A DNA stretch of 64,000 bases from Mangrovicoccus ximenensis. Its GTDB lineage: Bacteria > Pseudomonadota > Alphaproteobacteria > Rhodobacterales > Rhodobacteraceae. The stretch's first letter is position 1, and each line of letters opens with the position of its first letter. The notes beneath the pieces were generated by a model. It was not told the DNA's origin, ran no database searches, and saw only the letters and a program-made list of their open reading frames with translations. Both the position numbers and the translations under genes were made by a program. Below, piece after piece: positions 18,882 to 27,210 of the stretch. Where the stretch lies: the NCBI RefSeq assembly GCF_003056725.1, contig NZ_QBKZ01000013.1, forward strand, positions 81,295 to 145,294, in the 5' to 3' direction.

Positions 18882-19949
18882 CTAGAGTCCCTGGAAGGGA
18901 AACGGCGCGGCCGGGACGAAGTCTCCGGCCGCGTTGCCCGAGAAGGTGCGGTCCTGCTCCGGGCCGAGCTCGAGCCGCATCACTTGGCCGGTCTCCGCCG
19001 AGAAATCCAGATCGCCGAGCCGCACCCAGAAGGTGTTCGGCGTGCGGGCGCTCTCGAAGAAATAGAGCCCGCGCTTGTGGTCGACCACGGTGCGCCAGCG
19101 GGTGGAGCTGATCTCGGGCCGCTCGGGCGTGGCAATGCCGAGCGGCACCGAGACGTTGCGGATCACGCCGAAGACGCTGGCCAGCGCGCGGTCGGGATCG
19201 GTGTCCTGCGGGATCGCGTTGACGTAGAAGGACGCCCGGGCGAAGCGGTCCGCGGCCCGCGAGGTGCCGGGCAGCATCGCCGTGCCGCCGATCTCCTGCC
19301 AATAGGCGTCGAGCGCCAGCTGCCGGTCATAGCTCGGGGAATTGGTCATCACCTGGAACTCGCGGCCGTGATGGATGACCAGCTTGCCGCCGAGATACTC
19401 GAAGATCGCGCTGTCGCCGGACGCATCCGACAGCGACAGGTGCAGCGTCGTCAGCCGGTCCTGCCCCGGCACCGTGTCGGTGACGATGGTGAAGGGCTCC
19501 TGCTCCAGCGCCGCGACCGCCTCGGCCACGGTGGCGAAATTGTCGAGCGCATACTGCGCCCAGGCGGCGATGGTCAGGCCGGGCTTCGAGTCCTCGCCGA
19601 ATTCCGGATACTCGGATTCCGCCAGCCACAGCAGGTTCGCCGCCAGCCCGGCCTCGTTCACCCCGTCGGTGGTCGACACGTCATAGCCCGTCGCCACGAC
19701 CGAGCCGTATTTCGCGGTCCAGCGGATCGAGTTCGGCCCGGCCTCGCCCGAGCGCTCCATGCCGCGCGGCAGGATGTAGAGATTGGTCAGGATCTGGTCG
19801 CTCCAGTCCATCGAGCGTGCCGTGATCACCGTATCGCCGGCACCGAGATAGACCAGCCGCGTGCAGGCATCGGCCAGCGTGGCGCCGAGCGCCAGCGCGG
19901 CGGTGCAGGCCATCAGGGGGAAGCGGCGGAAAGAAAATGGGCGCGTCAT
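18882..19949 (-). CDS. Exported linear amide C-N hydrolase, choloylglycine hydrolase family
   Basis: 355 residues from MTRPFSFRRF, where AGGAGG is 8 nt upstream; a longer frame adds unlikely residues. A signal peptide ends at ..ADA, leaving Cys as the first mature residue in CTRLVYLGAGDTVITARSMDW: the N-terminal nucleophile, Arg and Asp of Ntn hydrolases. Further conserved features are DGVNEAGLAANLLWL (Asn), QVMTNSP and the C-terminal RW.T.VD segment. The family contains penicillin V acylases and bile-salt or N-acyl amide hydrolases. Periplasmic location is expected; substrate unknown, N-acyl-homoserine lactones or other amides are possible. Convergent with the VPLPA-CTERM gene, separated by 7 nt. 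Confidence 0.88.
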   Translation of the reverse strand: MTRPFSFRRFPLMACTAALALGATLADACTRLVYLGAGDTVITARSMDWSDQILTNLYILPRGMERSGEAGPNSIRWTAKYGSVVATGYDVSTTDGVNEAGLAANLLWLAESEYPEFGEDSKPGLTIAAWAQYALDNFATVAEAVAALEQEPFTIVTDTVPGQDRLTTLHLSLSDASGDSAIFEYLGGKLVIHHGREFQVMTNSPSYDRQLALDAYWQEIGGTAMLPGTSRAADRFARASFYVNAIPQDTDPDRALASVFGVIRNVSVPLGIATPERPEISSTRWRTVVDHKRGLYFFESARTPNTFWVRLGDLDFSAETGQVMRLELGPEQDRTFSGNAAGDFVPAAPFPFQGL

Positions 19950-20078
19950 CGGGAAACCTCCTGTCGCGCCGCCGGACGTCGCGGCGGCGCTTCCGGCTCC
20001 GATCATGGCGCGCAGGCAGCCGCAGGCCACCGGACCCGCAGCCGCAGGGCGCTCACATCCGCGTGAGCGCCGGGCGCG

Positions 20079-20456
20079 TCATTCGGCCAGGATGCGCCCC
20101 AGCGGGCGGCCCGCCACCAGATGCACATGCATGTGCGGCACTTCCTGGATCGCGTCCGGCCCGGCATTGGAGATCAGCCGAAAGCCGGTGCCGTCCTTGC
20201 CGGGCTGCACGCCGAGCTCCGCCGCGATCTTGCCGACGGTGCGGGTGAAATCGACGATCTCGGCCTCCGAGGCCTCCAGCGCGAAATGGTCATAGGTCGC
20301 GTAGGCGCCCTTCGGGATGACCAGCACGTGATGCGGCGCCTGCGGCGCGATGTCGGAGAAGGCCAGCGTGTGCTCGGTCTCCATCACCGTCTTGTTCGGG
20401 ATCTCGCCGCGCAGGATCTTCGCGAAGATGTTCTGGTCGTCATAGGGATAGCTCAT
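20079..20456 (-). CDS. HIT family (histidine triad) nucleotide-binding protein
   Basis: 125 residues. N-terminal YDDQNIFAKILRGEIPNKTV, the HHVLVIPK strand and the C-terminal triad HMHVHLVAGRPLG (His-x-His-x-His) are complete, placing it with HinT-like purine nucleoside phosphoramidases of the cytoplasm. A GGAG site precedes ATG. It starts 7 nt after the stop of what looks like the remnant of an upstream gene, so it was probably the second gene of an operon. Confidence 0.9.
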   Translation of the reverse strand: MSYPYDDQNIFAKILRGEIPNKTVMETEHTLAFSDIAPQAPHHVLVIPKGAYATYDHFALEASEAEIVDFTRTVGKIAAELGVQPGKDGTGFRLISNAGPDAIQEVPHMHVHLVAGRPLGRILAE

Positions 20457-20462
20457 CGCGGC

Positions 20463-20580
20463 TCATTCTCCGGTCAGGTCAGGATCTGCGCACAGGTCTG
20501 TCGCGAGCTCCAGGGGGATGTCAAGCGCGCGGGCCATGGCGACCGCTGCGGCGCCCTGCCCCGTGCCGGGCAGGACCGGC
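20463..20580 (-). pseudogene. Possible 3' remnant of the gene upstream of the HIT gene
   Basis: About 36 codons ending in TGA 7 nt before the HIT start read coherently (LPGTGQGAAAVAMARALD, then IPLELATDLCADPDLTGE). Spacing fits a former operon partner. The frame loses sense near a run of nine C at 20597-20605. Family not recognised. Confidence 0.25.
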
Positions 20581-21909
20581 GCGCACCCCAACCGCTACCC
20601 CCCCCCGGTCTTGCGGCGCGCCAGCCGAAGCTGGCCGCCGCCGCCGCACCGGCCAACAAGATGGCACGCGTCCGGAGGCTCTCCCGGACCATGGGGTCCG
20701 GGTGCTCGCTCCTGGCCATGGCGGGCGATCCGCGGGGGGCTGGCGGCACGGGGTTGGAAGATCAAGCCAGGAGAATTCAGGCCCGGGGCCGGAGCGCCTG
20801 CGGCTCTCTGACCCGGCCTTCCGGCCCGTGGCGCCATCGGAGGCCGCGCCAAGAGGCCGAGCGCATGTCCGCTCGAAGCCCCCGCCGCCGATCCGAAGAT
20901 TGCGGCTGCCAAACAGGGGGCTGCCAAACACGCACGGGGTGCTTGGCACGGCCCGCAAGAACGGCACATCCTCCGGAAGAGGGTTGGAGGGGCGGACGGG
21001 CCGCATCCTCCTCCGCGACTGCAACCCAGGCCTGCCTGACCATCAAGCTCCCCTTCAGCCAGCAGATCCGCAGGGCATGTCTTGTTCCGCCGCCAGTCCG
21101 GGCAAGCCGCGAGGCATGCTGCGGAGTTGCTTGCCCGGACTGGCGGCGGGCGGGGAGAGCGCTGAGGCTGCCGCCCCTCTCGGCAAATAGCTCCGCAACC
21201 GCCTTCCAAGTCAGCGGATGGCGGTGCAGCGGTGCAACATCATCCCTGTCGCCCCGCCGCAAGGCACGGCACCCGAGACCGGAATCGCCGGACCCCTGGC
21301 GCGCGACGGACGCCTGCGGACATCAAGCCAACTCGGCCGGGCGCTCTGGCGAGACCGGAACGGCGATCCCCGTGGTGCAAGATCGAGATAGGAGCTGCAT
21401 CGTGAAAACCTCCTCCGGATCTTGCCTCGGATGTCTGGACGAACCGGGCTGTCCCGCCTCCCGGTCTGTTGCGGCGTCCTGCTGCCATCGGTCCGAAGCC
21501 GTTCCCTGGCGGACATCACCCGCTGCAGAGGCGGCGTCGCGACGGTCATCCGGGCGCCGGAAAAAAGGCTCCCGGACTGCTTCCTGATCCGGCGCATCCC
21601 CCCACCCTGCCGCACCGGTGGCCCCCGCTCCGAGGCCGAGGCGCGTCCATTCCCGCAGGGCTCGCCAGCGGTGCCGGCGGCGATCCCCCGTCTGCCGGGC
21701 ACTGGGCCAGCAGGTCCGTCCGTGATCCAGCCATTGCATTGGCGTCACGAAGGCAAGCCCACGGACCCTAGTTGTGCAAAGAAGCCTCTGCGCGCTCGGC
21801 CGGGAGGCTGCGCCTTGCCAGCTCCCGCCGCATGCCGCTGGCGCAATCCGCGCGTGTCGCCCGGTCGGGAAGGCCCGGCCTCACTCCCTGCCGGCCAGCT
21901 GGAGCGGCA
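20581..21909 (+). other. Gene-free stretch of about 1.3 kb with a long hairpin
   Basis: No coding frame shows a domain or a plausible start. It contains a run of nine C (20597-20605), short tandem text (two copies of GGCTGCCAAACA near 20908-20932), the partial 21-nt repeat near 21076 and the perfect 21-bp inverted repeat described separately. Confidence 0.45.
21087..21149. repeat. Perfect 21-bp inverted repeat (hairpin)
   Basis: Arms at 21087-21107 and 21129-21149 are exact reverse complements, separated by 21 nt that contain GGCATGCT. The arms begin CCGCCGCCAGTCCGGGCAAG. There is no T run and no gene ends here, so a terminator role is unlikely. A partial copy of the 21-nt repeat (GCATGTCTTGTTCCG) overlaps the left arm. 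It could be the core of a small non-autonomous element. Confidence 0.75.
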
Positions 21910-21952
21910 GGTGAGGGTGCGGGAGAGGGTCTCCCTCTCCCGCACCCTCACC
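21910..21952. repeat. Perfect 20-bp inverted repeat with 3-nt loop, REP-like
   Basis: GGTGAGGGTGCGGGAGAGGG, then TCT, then its exact reverse complement. It lies 11 nt beyond the stop of the NYN gene on the minus strand. Lacking a T run, it is either a strong RNA hairpin protecting the mRNA end or a REP-type palindrome of the kind scattered in many GC-rich genomes. Confidence 0.75.
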
Positions 21953-21962
21953 CCTCGGCGCC

Positions 21963-22697
21963 TCAATCAAGCCGGCGCGCTTCCCACTGGTTGCCCGCGC
22001 CGCGGCGCAATTCCAGGATCGGCAGCTCGGCGATCAGCTCGGTCAGCTTCTTCTTGCCATAGGTGCGCGGGTCGAAATCCGGGTTGGCCGCGGTGATGTG
22101 CTGGCCGATCTGGCCCAGCGAATACCACTCGTCATCCTGGTCGATCGCCTCCATCGCGCGCAGCACCAGCGAGCGCGCGTCATTCGGCGCCAGCTTGCGC
22201 TTCGGCGCGGGGGCGGGCTCTCCGCGCTCGGCCGCCAGCTCCTCGGAGGCCCCGTCATCGCCCAGGTTCTCGACATAGATGAAGCGCTTGCAGGCCATGC
22301 GGAAGGCTTCGGGCGTCTTCTGCTCGCCCATCCCGTAGACATCGAGTCCGTGTTCGCGGATCCGGCTCGCGAGCCGGGTGAAATCGCTGTCCGACGAGAC
22401 CAGCACGAAGCCGTCGAACCGGCCCTGGTGCAGGATGTCCATCGCGTCGATCACCAGGCTGATGTCCGAGGAGTTCTTGCCCTTGGTATTCGAGGGCGAA
22501 TGGATCGGCACGATGGCGAGCTTCGCCAGCTTCTTGGCCCAGGTCTTCAGCCCCTCCCGCGCAAAATCGCCGTAGATGCGCCGCACCGAGGCCTCGCCGA
22601 GCGAGGTGATCTCCTCGAATATCGCCTCGGCATAGCTGGCGGGCACGTTGTCGGCGTCGATCAGGACGGCGAGTAGCTTGGAACGGTCGTCTGGCAT
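21963..22697 (-). CDS. NYN domain ribonuclease-like protein with C-terminal OST-HTH domain
   Basis: 244 residues. Residues 5-150 are a LabA/NYN (PIN-like) domain with the acidic cluster LLAVLIDADNVPASYAE, the NSSDISLVIDAMDIL segment and VLVSSDSDFTRLASRIRE, giving the four or so conserved Asp of a metal-dependent RNase. A charged linker is followed by an OST-HTH/LOTUS module (about 170-240: SLVLRAMEAIDQDDEWYSLG, PDFDPRTYGKKKLTELIAEL). The pairing suggests sequence- or structure-selective RNA handling in the cytoplasm. It stands alone between a gene-free stretch and a divergent lipoprotein gene. Confidence 0.88.
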   Translation of the reverse strand: MPDDRSKLLAVLIDADNVPASYAEAIFEEITSLGEASVRRIYGDFAREGLKTWAKKLAKLAIVPIHSPSNTKGKNSSDISLVIDAMDILHQGRFDGFVLVSSDSDFTRLASRIREHGLDVYGMGEQKTPEAFRMACKRFIYVENLGDDGASEELAAERGEPAPAPKRKLAPNDARSLVLRAMEAIDQDDEWYSLGQIGQHITAANPDFDPRTYGKKKLTELIAELPILELRRGAGNQWEARRLD

Positions 22698-22871
22698 CGG
22701 GCTCTTCCAGTTGAGGGACGCCCCTGTCTAGCGCGCCGGCCCGGCGCTGAACACCCGCCCGCAGCCGCTGCCCTGTCGCAAATGCCACAGCCCGCACCGC
22801 ACAGCGCGCCACGTCCTTGCGATTCCGCCGGGGCTGCCGCAATTTCGCTGCGTCGATCCGGAGTCCCCAAC

Positions 22872-23183
22872 ATGCGCCAGAGCCTCGTTCCCGCCCTCAT
22901 CGCCTGCCTTTCCCTCGCTGCCTGCGATCCGGCCGGCTCCGCCTATTCCGACGGCAGCGCCTCGGGATCCGCCTCGGCTGCGGCAATCGGCGCCGCCGAT
23001 TGCGGCGCGGAAGCCTGGCAACACCTGGTCGGCGGCCCGCTCGCCCCGGCGCTGGAGCTGCCCTATGGCGGGCCGAAACGCTATCTCGGCCCCGACCAGT
23101 CGGTGACCAAGGACTACAACCCCCACCGGCTGACCGTGACCAGCACCGACGGCGAAACCGTCGGCCGGATCATCTGCAGCTGA
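22872..23183 (+). CDS. Lipoprotein with peptidase inhibitor I78 domain
   Basis: 103 residues starting at ATG with GGAG about 9 nt upstream. MRQSLVPALIACLSLAAC is a lipoprotein signal with lipobox LAAC. After a Ser/Gly/Ala linker the I78 domain follows: C-G-A-E-A-W-Q-H-L-V-G-G-P-L at about residue 44, VTKDYNPHRLTV and G-R-I-I-C at the end, with two Cys likely disulphide-bonded. I78 members resemble the fungal elastase inhibitor; in bacteria they are small envelope proteins thought to block serine proteases. Followed by the GlsB gene on the same strand. Confidence 0.82.
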   Translation: MRQSLVPALIACLSLAACDPAGSAYSDGSASGSASAAAIGAADCGAEAWQHLVGGPLAPALELPYGGPKRYLGPDQSVTKDYNPHRLTVTSTDGETVGRIICS

Positions 23184-23289
23184 CGGGGAATTCCGCCGAA
23201 GCAGTCTTTCGCAGGGAACGCCGGGACGGGGTTTGCGTTAACCATGCGCAACCTGCCTCGCAGCTCACTGACAATCGGAGGACATCCCC

Positions 23290-23541
23290 ATGGCCGGACT
23301 CGGCTGGCTTCTCGCTATCATCATCGGCGCCATCGCAGGCTGGATCGCCGAACAGATCATGGACGCATCCCACGGGCTGCTGACCAACGTCATCCTCGGC
23401 ATCCTCGGCGCCGTCATCCTGAACGCCGTGCTCGGCATGGTGGTCGGCTGGCAGGCCTACGGCATCATCGCCAACCTGATCGTCGGCGTGATCGGCGCCT
23501 GCATCCTGATCGCAGGCGCCCGCTTCCTGCGCCGCGCCTGA
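23290..23541 (+). CDS. GlsB/YeaQ/YmgE family stress-response membrane protein
   Basis: 83 residues with GGAGGA before the ATG. Three hydrophobic helices: GWLLAIIIGAIAGWIAEQIM, NVILGILGAVILNAVLGMVV and IIANLIVGVIGACILIAGA, with the glycine-rich G-x-x-A-G-W-I-A and G-I-x-G-A motifs of the transglycosylase-associated protein family. Small inner-membrane protein of unknown mechanism, often stress-induced. Confidence 0.88.
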   Translation: MAGLGWLLAIIIGAIAGWIAEQIMDASHGLLTNVILGILGAVILNAVLGMVVGWQAYGIIANLIVGVIGACILIAGARFLRRA

Positions 23542-23833
23542 CGCGCGAACCGGGCCCCGCGCCCCGATTTCCAGCGCCCCCGCCGCCTTCCGCGGCGGGG
23601 GCGCTGCCTTTTGCATCCGCGCTGCCGCAGCTTTGCGCGATTCTTCCCGCTCCCGGCCCGCCATGATGCCGCCAAGCCGGTCCGCCATGAGTTCCCGTCA
23701 TGTCGAACCCAGCTTTTGCGGCGTTTCCAAACTCCGCGAGTTCTGCCAACGTCCCGGGACCACGCCGCCGTCCCGGCCCCGCGGCCGGACCGCGCGGAGA
23801 ATGGCACAACGAGATGCGACAGAGAGGGAAACC

Positions 23834-24802
23834 ATGAAACTCACCGCAGCAGCGATCCTCGCGCTTTCGACGGCCCTGGCCGGGGCGGCCTCGGCCGAGA
23901 CCTGGGACATGCCGGTCGCCTATCCCGCCTCGAACTACCATACCGAGAACGCACAGGCCTTCGCCGATGCGGTGAAGGAATGCAGCGGCGGCGAGCTGGA
24001 GATCGTGATCCATGCCGGCGGCTCGCTGTTCAAGGGCGACGAGATCAAGCGCGCCGTGCAGCTCGGCGAGGCCCAGATCGGCGAGCGGCTGCTGTCGGCG
24101 CATGCCAACGAGAACGCGATCTTCGCCTATGACTCGATCCCCTTCCTGGCGACCTCCTTCGAAGCCTCCGAGAAGCTGCGCGCCGCGGCCGAGCCGACCC
24201 TGGCCAAGGTGCTGGGCGAGCAGAACCTGACCCTGCTCTATTCCGTGCCCTGGCCGGCCCAGGGGCTCTACTTCTCGAAGCCGGTCTCCAGCCCCGCGGA
24301 CATGGAAGGCGTGAAGTTCCGCGCCTACAATGCGATCACCGCCCGTGTCGCCGAGCTGGCCGGCATGGTGCCGACCCAGATCGAGGCCGCGGATCTGAAG
24401 CAGGCGCTGGCCACCGGGCTGGTGTCGTCGATGATCTCCTCGGGCTCGACCGGCGTCGACGAGAGCGTCTGGGAAGACATGACCAATTTCTATGACGTGA
24501 AGGCCTGGCTGCCGCGCAACACGGTCTTCGCCAATGCCGATGCGATGGACGCGCTGTCCGACACGGCAAAGGCCTGCGTCATTGACGAGGCGGCCAAGGC
24601 CCAGGCCCGCGGCGCCGAAAAGGCGGCGGAGCTGGCCGGCGGCTTCGTCGCGACGCTCGCCGAGAACGGCATGGACGTGAACCCGCCCGCCGAGCCGGTG
24701 ATGGCCAAGCTGGGCGAGATCGGCGAGACCATGACCACCGAATGGCAGGAGACCACCGGCGAGGACGGCAAGGCGATCATCGACGCCTACAAGGCCCAGT
24801 AA
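23834..24802 (+). CDS. TRAP transporter substrate-binding protein DctP
   Basis: 322 residues from ATG after AGAGGGAAACC. Signal peptide MKLTAAAILALSTALAGAAS with cleavage before ETW. The DctP fold is shown by NYHTENAQAFADAVKECSGG, the GDEIKRAVQLGEAQIGE strand and the anion-binding Arg in GVKFRAYNAITARVAELAG, followed by MVPTQIEAADLKQALATG. It delivers an organic acid to the fused DctQM permease encoded 140 nt downstream. A GC-rich hairpin lies between, which commonly keeps binding-protein mRNA in excess of permease mRNA. Ligand unknown. Confidence 0.93.
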   Translation: MKLTAAAILALSTALAGAASAETWDMPVAYPASNYHTENAQAFADAVKECSGGELEIVIHAGGSLFKGDEIKRAVQLGEAQIGERLLSAHANENAIFAYDSIPFLATSFEASEKLRAAAEPTLAKVLGEQNLTLLYSVPWPAQGLYFSKPVSSPADMEGVKFRAYNAITARVAELAGMVPTQIEAADLKQALATGLVSSMISSGSTGVDESVWEDMTNFYDVKAWLPRNTVFANADAMDALSDTAKACVIDEAAKAQARGAEKAAELAGGFVATLAENGMDVNPPAEPVMAKLGEIGETMTTEWQETTGEDGKAIIDAYKAQ

Positions 24803-24824
24803 GCCCCGGACGATCCGAAGACAG

Positions 24825-24853
24825 GGGGCGCTCCGGCTGGTCCGGAGCGCCCC
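24825..24853 (+). promoter_or_regulatory. Intra-operon stem-loop between dctP and dctQM
   Basis: Perfect 12-bp arms GGGGCGCTCCGG / CCGGAGCGCCCC with a 5-nt loop, 22 nt after the dctP stop. No T run follows, so partial termination or 3'-end protection of dctP mRNA fits better than full termination. Confidence 0.6.
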
Positions 24854-24942
24854 GCGCCCGTTTCCGGGCCACGGACGCAACTGCGTCCCCATACAGACAG
24901 GAACCGCCCGGCAGGCGCCGGGCCCCAAGCGAAGGTGTCCCG

Positions 24943-26850
24943 ATGCGCCGCTTCCTCGACCGGCTCTATGCCCTTTCCGGATATGCGGCCGCCCTGGCCC
25001 TGCTGGCCATTCTCGGCCTCGTCGTCGCGCAGATGGTGTCGCGCTGGTTGGGCATCCTGCTGCCCGGGGGCGCCAATTACGCGGGCTACGCGATGGCCGC
25101 AGCCTCCTTCCTGGCGCTGGCCGACACCTTCCGCAAGAACGAGCATATCCGCGTCGGCATGCTGGTCGACCGCGCGGGCCGCTGGCGCCGCGGCGTCGAG
25201 ATCTGGTGCTATGCCGTCGCCGCCGCGGTCGCGCTGTTCTTCGCCTGGCACGCGATCCAGACGCCGATGCTCAGCCACAGGATCAACGACATCTCCCAGG
25301 GCCAGGACGGCACGCCGCTGTGGATCCCGCAGCTCGTCATGGCCGGCGGCGCGACGCTCCTCGCGGTGGCCGTGATCGACGCGCTCTTCTCGCTGCTCTT
25401 CACCGAAGGCTACGGCGTCGACATGCCGAGAAAGCCGGTCCTGCAGGACGCGCTCTCCTCGGTGAAGGCGCGGATCGCGCTGGGGCTCGGCTGCCTTCTG
25501 GTGCTCTATGCCGCGATCCACCTGATGACCGGCTTCGACCGCGACGCGACGGGGCTCAAGATCGGCGTGTTCCTCTTCGTGATGTTCTTCCTTCTGGGCA
25601 GCGGCCTCTGGGTCGGGCTGGCGCTGATGGGCGTGGCCTATATGGGCATGATCGGCTTCACCCCGCGCAACCCCGGCAGCTCGATGTCGATCACGGTCTG
25701 GACCTCGGCCTCGAGCTGGACGCTGACCTCGCTGCCCTTGTTCATCTGGATGGGCGAGATCCTGTTCCGCACGCGGCTTTCCGAGGACATGTTCAAGGGG
25801 CTCGCCCCTTGGCTGGCGCGCTTCCCGGGCGGGCTGCTGCATTCCAACGTGGTCGGCTGCACCGTCTTCGCAGCCGTCTCGGGCTCCTCCGCCGCGACGC
25901 TGACCACGGTCGGCAAGATGTCGATCCCGGAGCTCCGCAAGCGCGGCTATCCGGAATTCATGATCGTCGGCACGCTCGCGGGCGCCGCGACGCTGGGGCT
26001 GATGATCCCGCCGTCGCTGACGCTGATCGTCTATGGCGTGACGGTGAAGGAATCGATCACCGGGCTCTTCATGGCGGGCGTCCTGCCGGGGCTGGTGCTG
26101 GCGGCGATGTTCATGGCCTATATCGCCCTCTGGTCGGTCATCCGGAAGGACCAGGCCCCCGCGCCCGAGCCGCGCCTTCCGCTGAAGGAAAAGCTGCGCG
26201 CCTCCACCCTGCTGATCCCGGTCGTGGTGCTGATCCTCGTCGTGATCGGCTCGATGTATGCGGGCATCGCCACCGCCACCGAGGCGGCCGCCTTCGGCGT
26301 GATCGGCGCGCTGATCCTTGCCGCGCTTCAGGGCTCGCTCAGCTGGGAGGCCTTCCGCGAGAGCCTCATGGGCGCCACCCGCACCTCGGCGATGATCGCG
26401 CTGATCCTGATGGGCGCCTCCTTCCTGACGCTCGCCATGGGCTTCACCGGCCTGCCGCGCAACCTCGCCGCGCTGATCGCCGGGATGGAGCTGTCGCCGA
26501 TCGCGCTGATCGCCGCGCTGACCGTGTTCTACATCATCATCGGGATGTTCCTCGACGGCATCTCGGCGGTGGTGCTGACCATGGCGATCATCGAACCGAT
26601 GATCCGCGCCGCCGGGATCGACCTGATGTGGTTCGGCATCTTCATCGTCGTGGTCGTGGAAATGGCGCAGATCACCCCGCCGGTCGGCTTCAACCTCTTC
26701 GTGCTGCAGGGGATGACGCGCCATGACATGACCTATATCGCAAAGACCGCGGCGCCGATGTTCCTGATCATGGTGCTGATGGTCGCCATCCTGGTCGCGG
26801 TGCCGGGGCTTGCGACCTGGCTGCCCGACACGATCCAGGCCGCGCGATGA
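24943..26850 (+). CDS. TRAP transporter fused permease subunit DctQM
   Basis: 635 residues. Residues 1-170 are the four-helix DctQ part (YAAALALLAILGLVVAQMVS, ALADTFRKNEHIRVGMLVD with the conserved K-x-x-H-I-R, WHAIQTPMLS). After two linking helices (about 185-240) the DctM part begins: SGLWVGLALMGVAYMGMIGF, LPLFIWMGEILFRT, AVSGSSAATLTTVGKMSIPE, GAATLGLMIPPSLTLIVYG and VEMAQITPPVGFNLFVLQG, all typical. The fusion replaces two genes. It imports the DctP-bound solute using a sodium gradient. Its stop overlaps the next start (ATGA). Confidence 0.93.
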   Translation: MRRFLDRLYALSGYAAALALLAILGLVVAQMVSRWLGILLPGGANYAGYAMAAASFLALADTFRKNEHIRVGMLVDRAGRWRRGVEIWCYAVAAAVALFFAWHAIQTPMLSHRINDISQGQDGTPLWIPQLVMAGGATLLAVAVIDALFSLLFTEGYGVDMPRKPVLQDALSSVKARIALGLGCLLVLYAAIHLMTGFDRDATGLKIGVFLFVMFFLLGSGLWVGLALMGVAYMGMIGFTPRNPGSSMSITVWTSASSWTLTSLPLFIWMGEILFRTRLSEDMFKGLAPWLARFPGGLLHSNVVGCTVFAAVSGSSAATLTTVGKMSIPELRKRGYPEFMIVGTLAGAATLGLMIPPSLTLIVYGVTVKESITGLFMAGVLPGLVLAAMFMAYIALWSVIRKDQAPAPEPRLPLKEKLRASTLLIPVVVLILVVIGSMYAGIATATEAAAFGVIGALILAALQGSLSWEAFRESLMGATRTSAMIALILMGASFLTLAMGFTGLPRNLAALIAGMELSPIALIAALTVFYIIIGMFLDGISAVVLTMAIIEPMIRAAGIDLMWFGIFIVVVVEMAQITPPVGFNLFVLQGMTRHDMTYIAKTAAPMFLIMVLMVAILVAVPGLATWLPDTIQAAR

Positions 26851-26990
26851 GCCCGGTCGCGGCAGCGGGCCGCCATGCCTCGGTGCTGCTGCTCCTCGGC
26901 TTCCTGACGGTCCCGTTCCTGCCGGTCGATGCAGAGGCGATGCGCCCGGCGCTGCCGCTGCTGGTCAGCCTCGCCACCGCGCTGGCCGTC
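26847..26990 (+). pseudogene. 5' fragment of a small membrane protein gene after dctQM
   Basis: An ATG overlapping the dctQM stop opens a frame with two hydrophobic stretches (HASVLLLLGFLTVPFLP, ALPLLVSLATALAV). About 48 codons are coherent; then it meets a histidine-kinase tail in another frame and terminates at 27024-27026. The start overlap suggests a third gene of the TRAP operon that has been cut. Family not recognised. Confidence 0.45.
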
Positions 26991-27136
26991 TCGCCGATGC
27001 GGGCGAGGGCACCGGGCTCGGCCTGACCTTCGTGCGCGCGGTGGCCGAACGGCATGGCGCCGAGCTGCGGCTCGGCGATGCCGGGCCGGGGCTGCGGGTG
27101 GACATCGCCTTTCCCGCCCGGCTTACGCATCTGTAA
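26991..27136 (+). pseudogene. Sensor histidine kinase C-terminal remnant
   Basis: About 48 codons: R-L-A-D-A-G-E-GTGLGLTFVRAVAERHGAEL and a beta-strand end G-L-R-V-D-I-A-F-P-A. GTGLGL is the G2 box of the HATPase_c domain, and the rest is the usual last helix and strand. Dimerisation, H-box and ATP-binding N and G1 boxes are gone. It ends 75 nt before yfdX; a kinase next to yfdX would fit the signalling genes seen beside yfdX in other bacteria, but this is inference. Confidence 0.7.
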
Positions 27137-27210
27137 GCTTCGGCGCAGGACGGCGTAAGACCGGCCGCCCAAATGTCTTCCGTGACCAGGAAAAACCCAT
27201 GGAGGACAAG

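Noticed and set aside
24787..26724. Long minus-strand frame opposite dctQM
   Set aside because: His/Asp/Arg/Gln-rich shadow of membrane-helix codons; no ribosome site.
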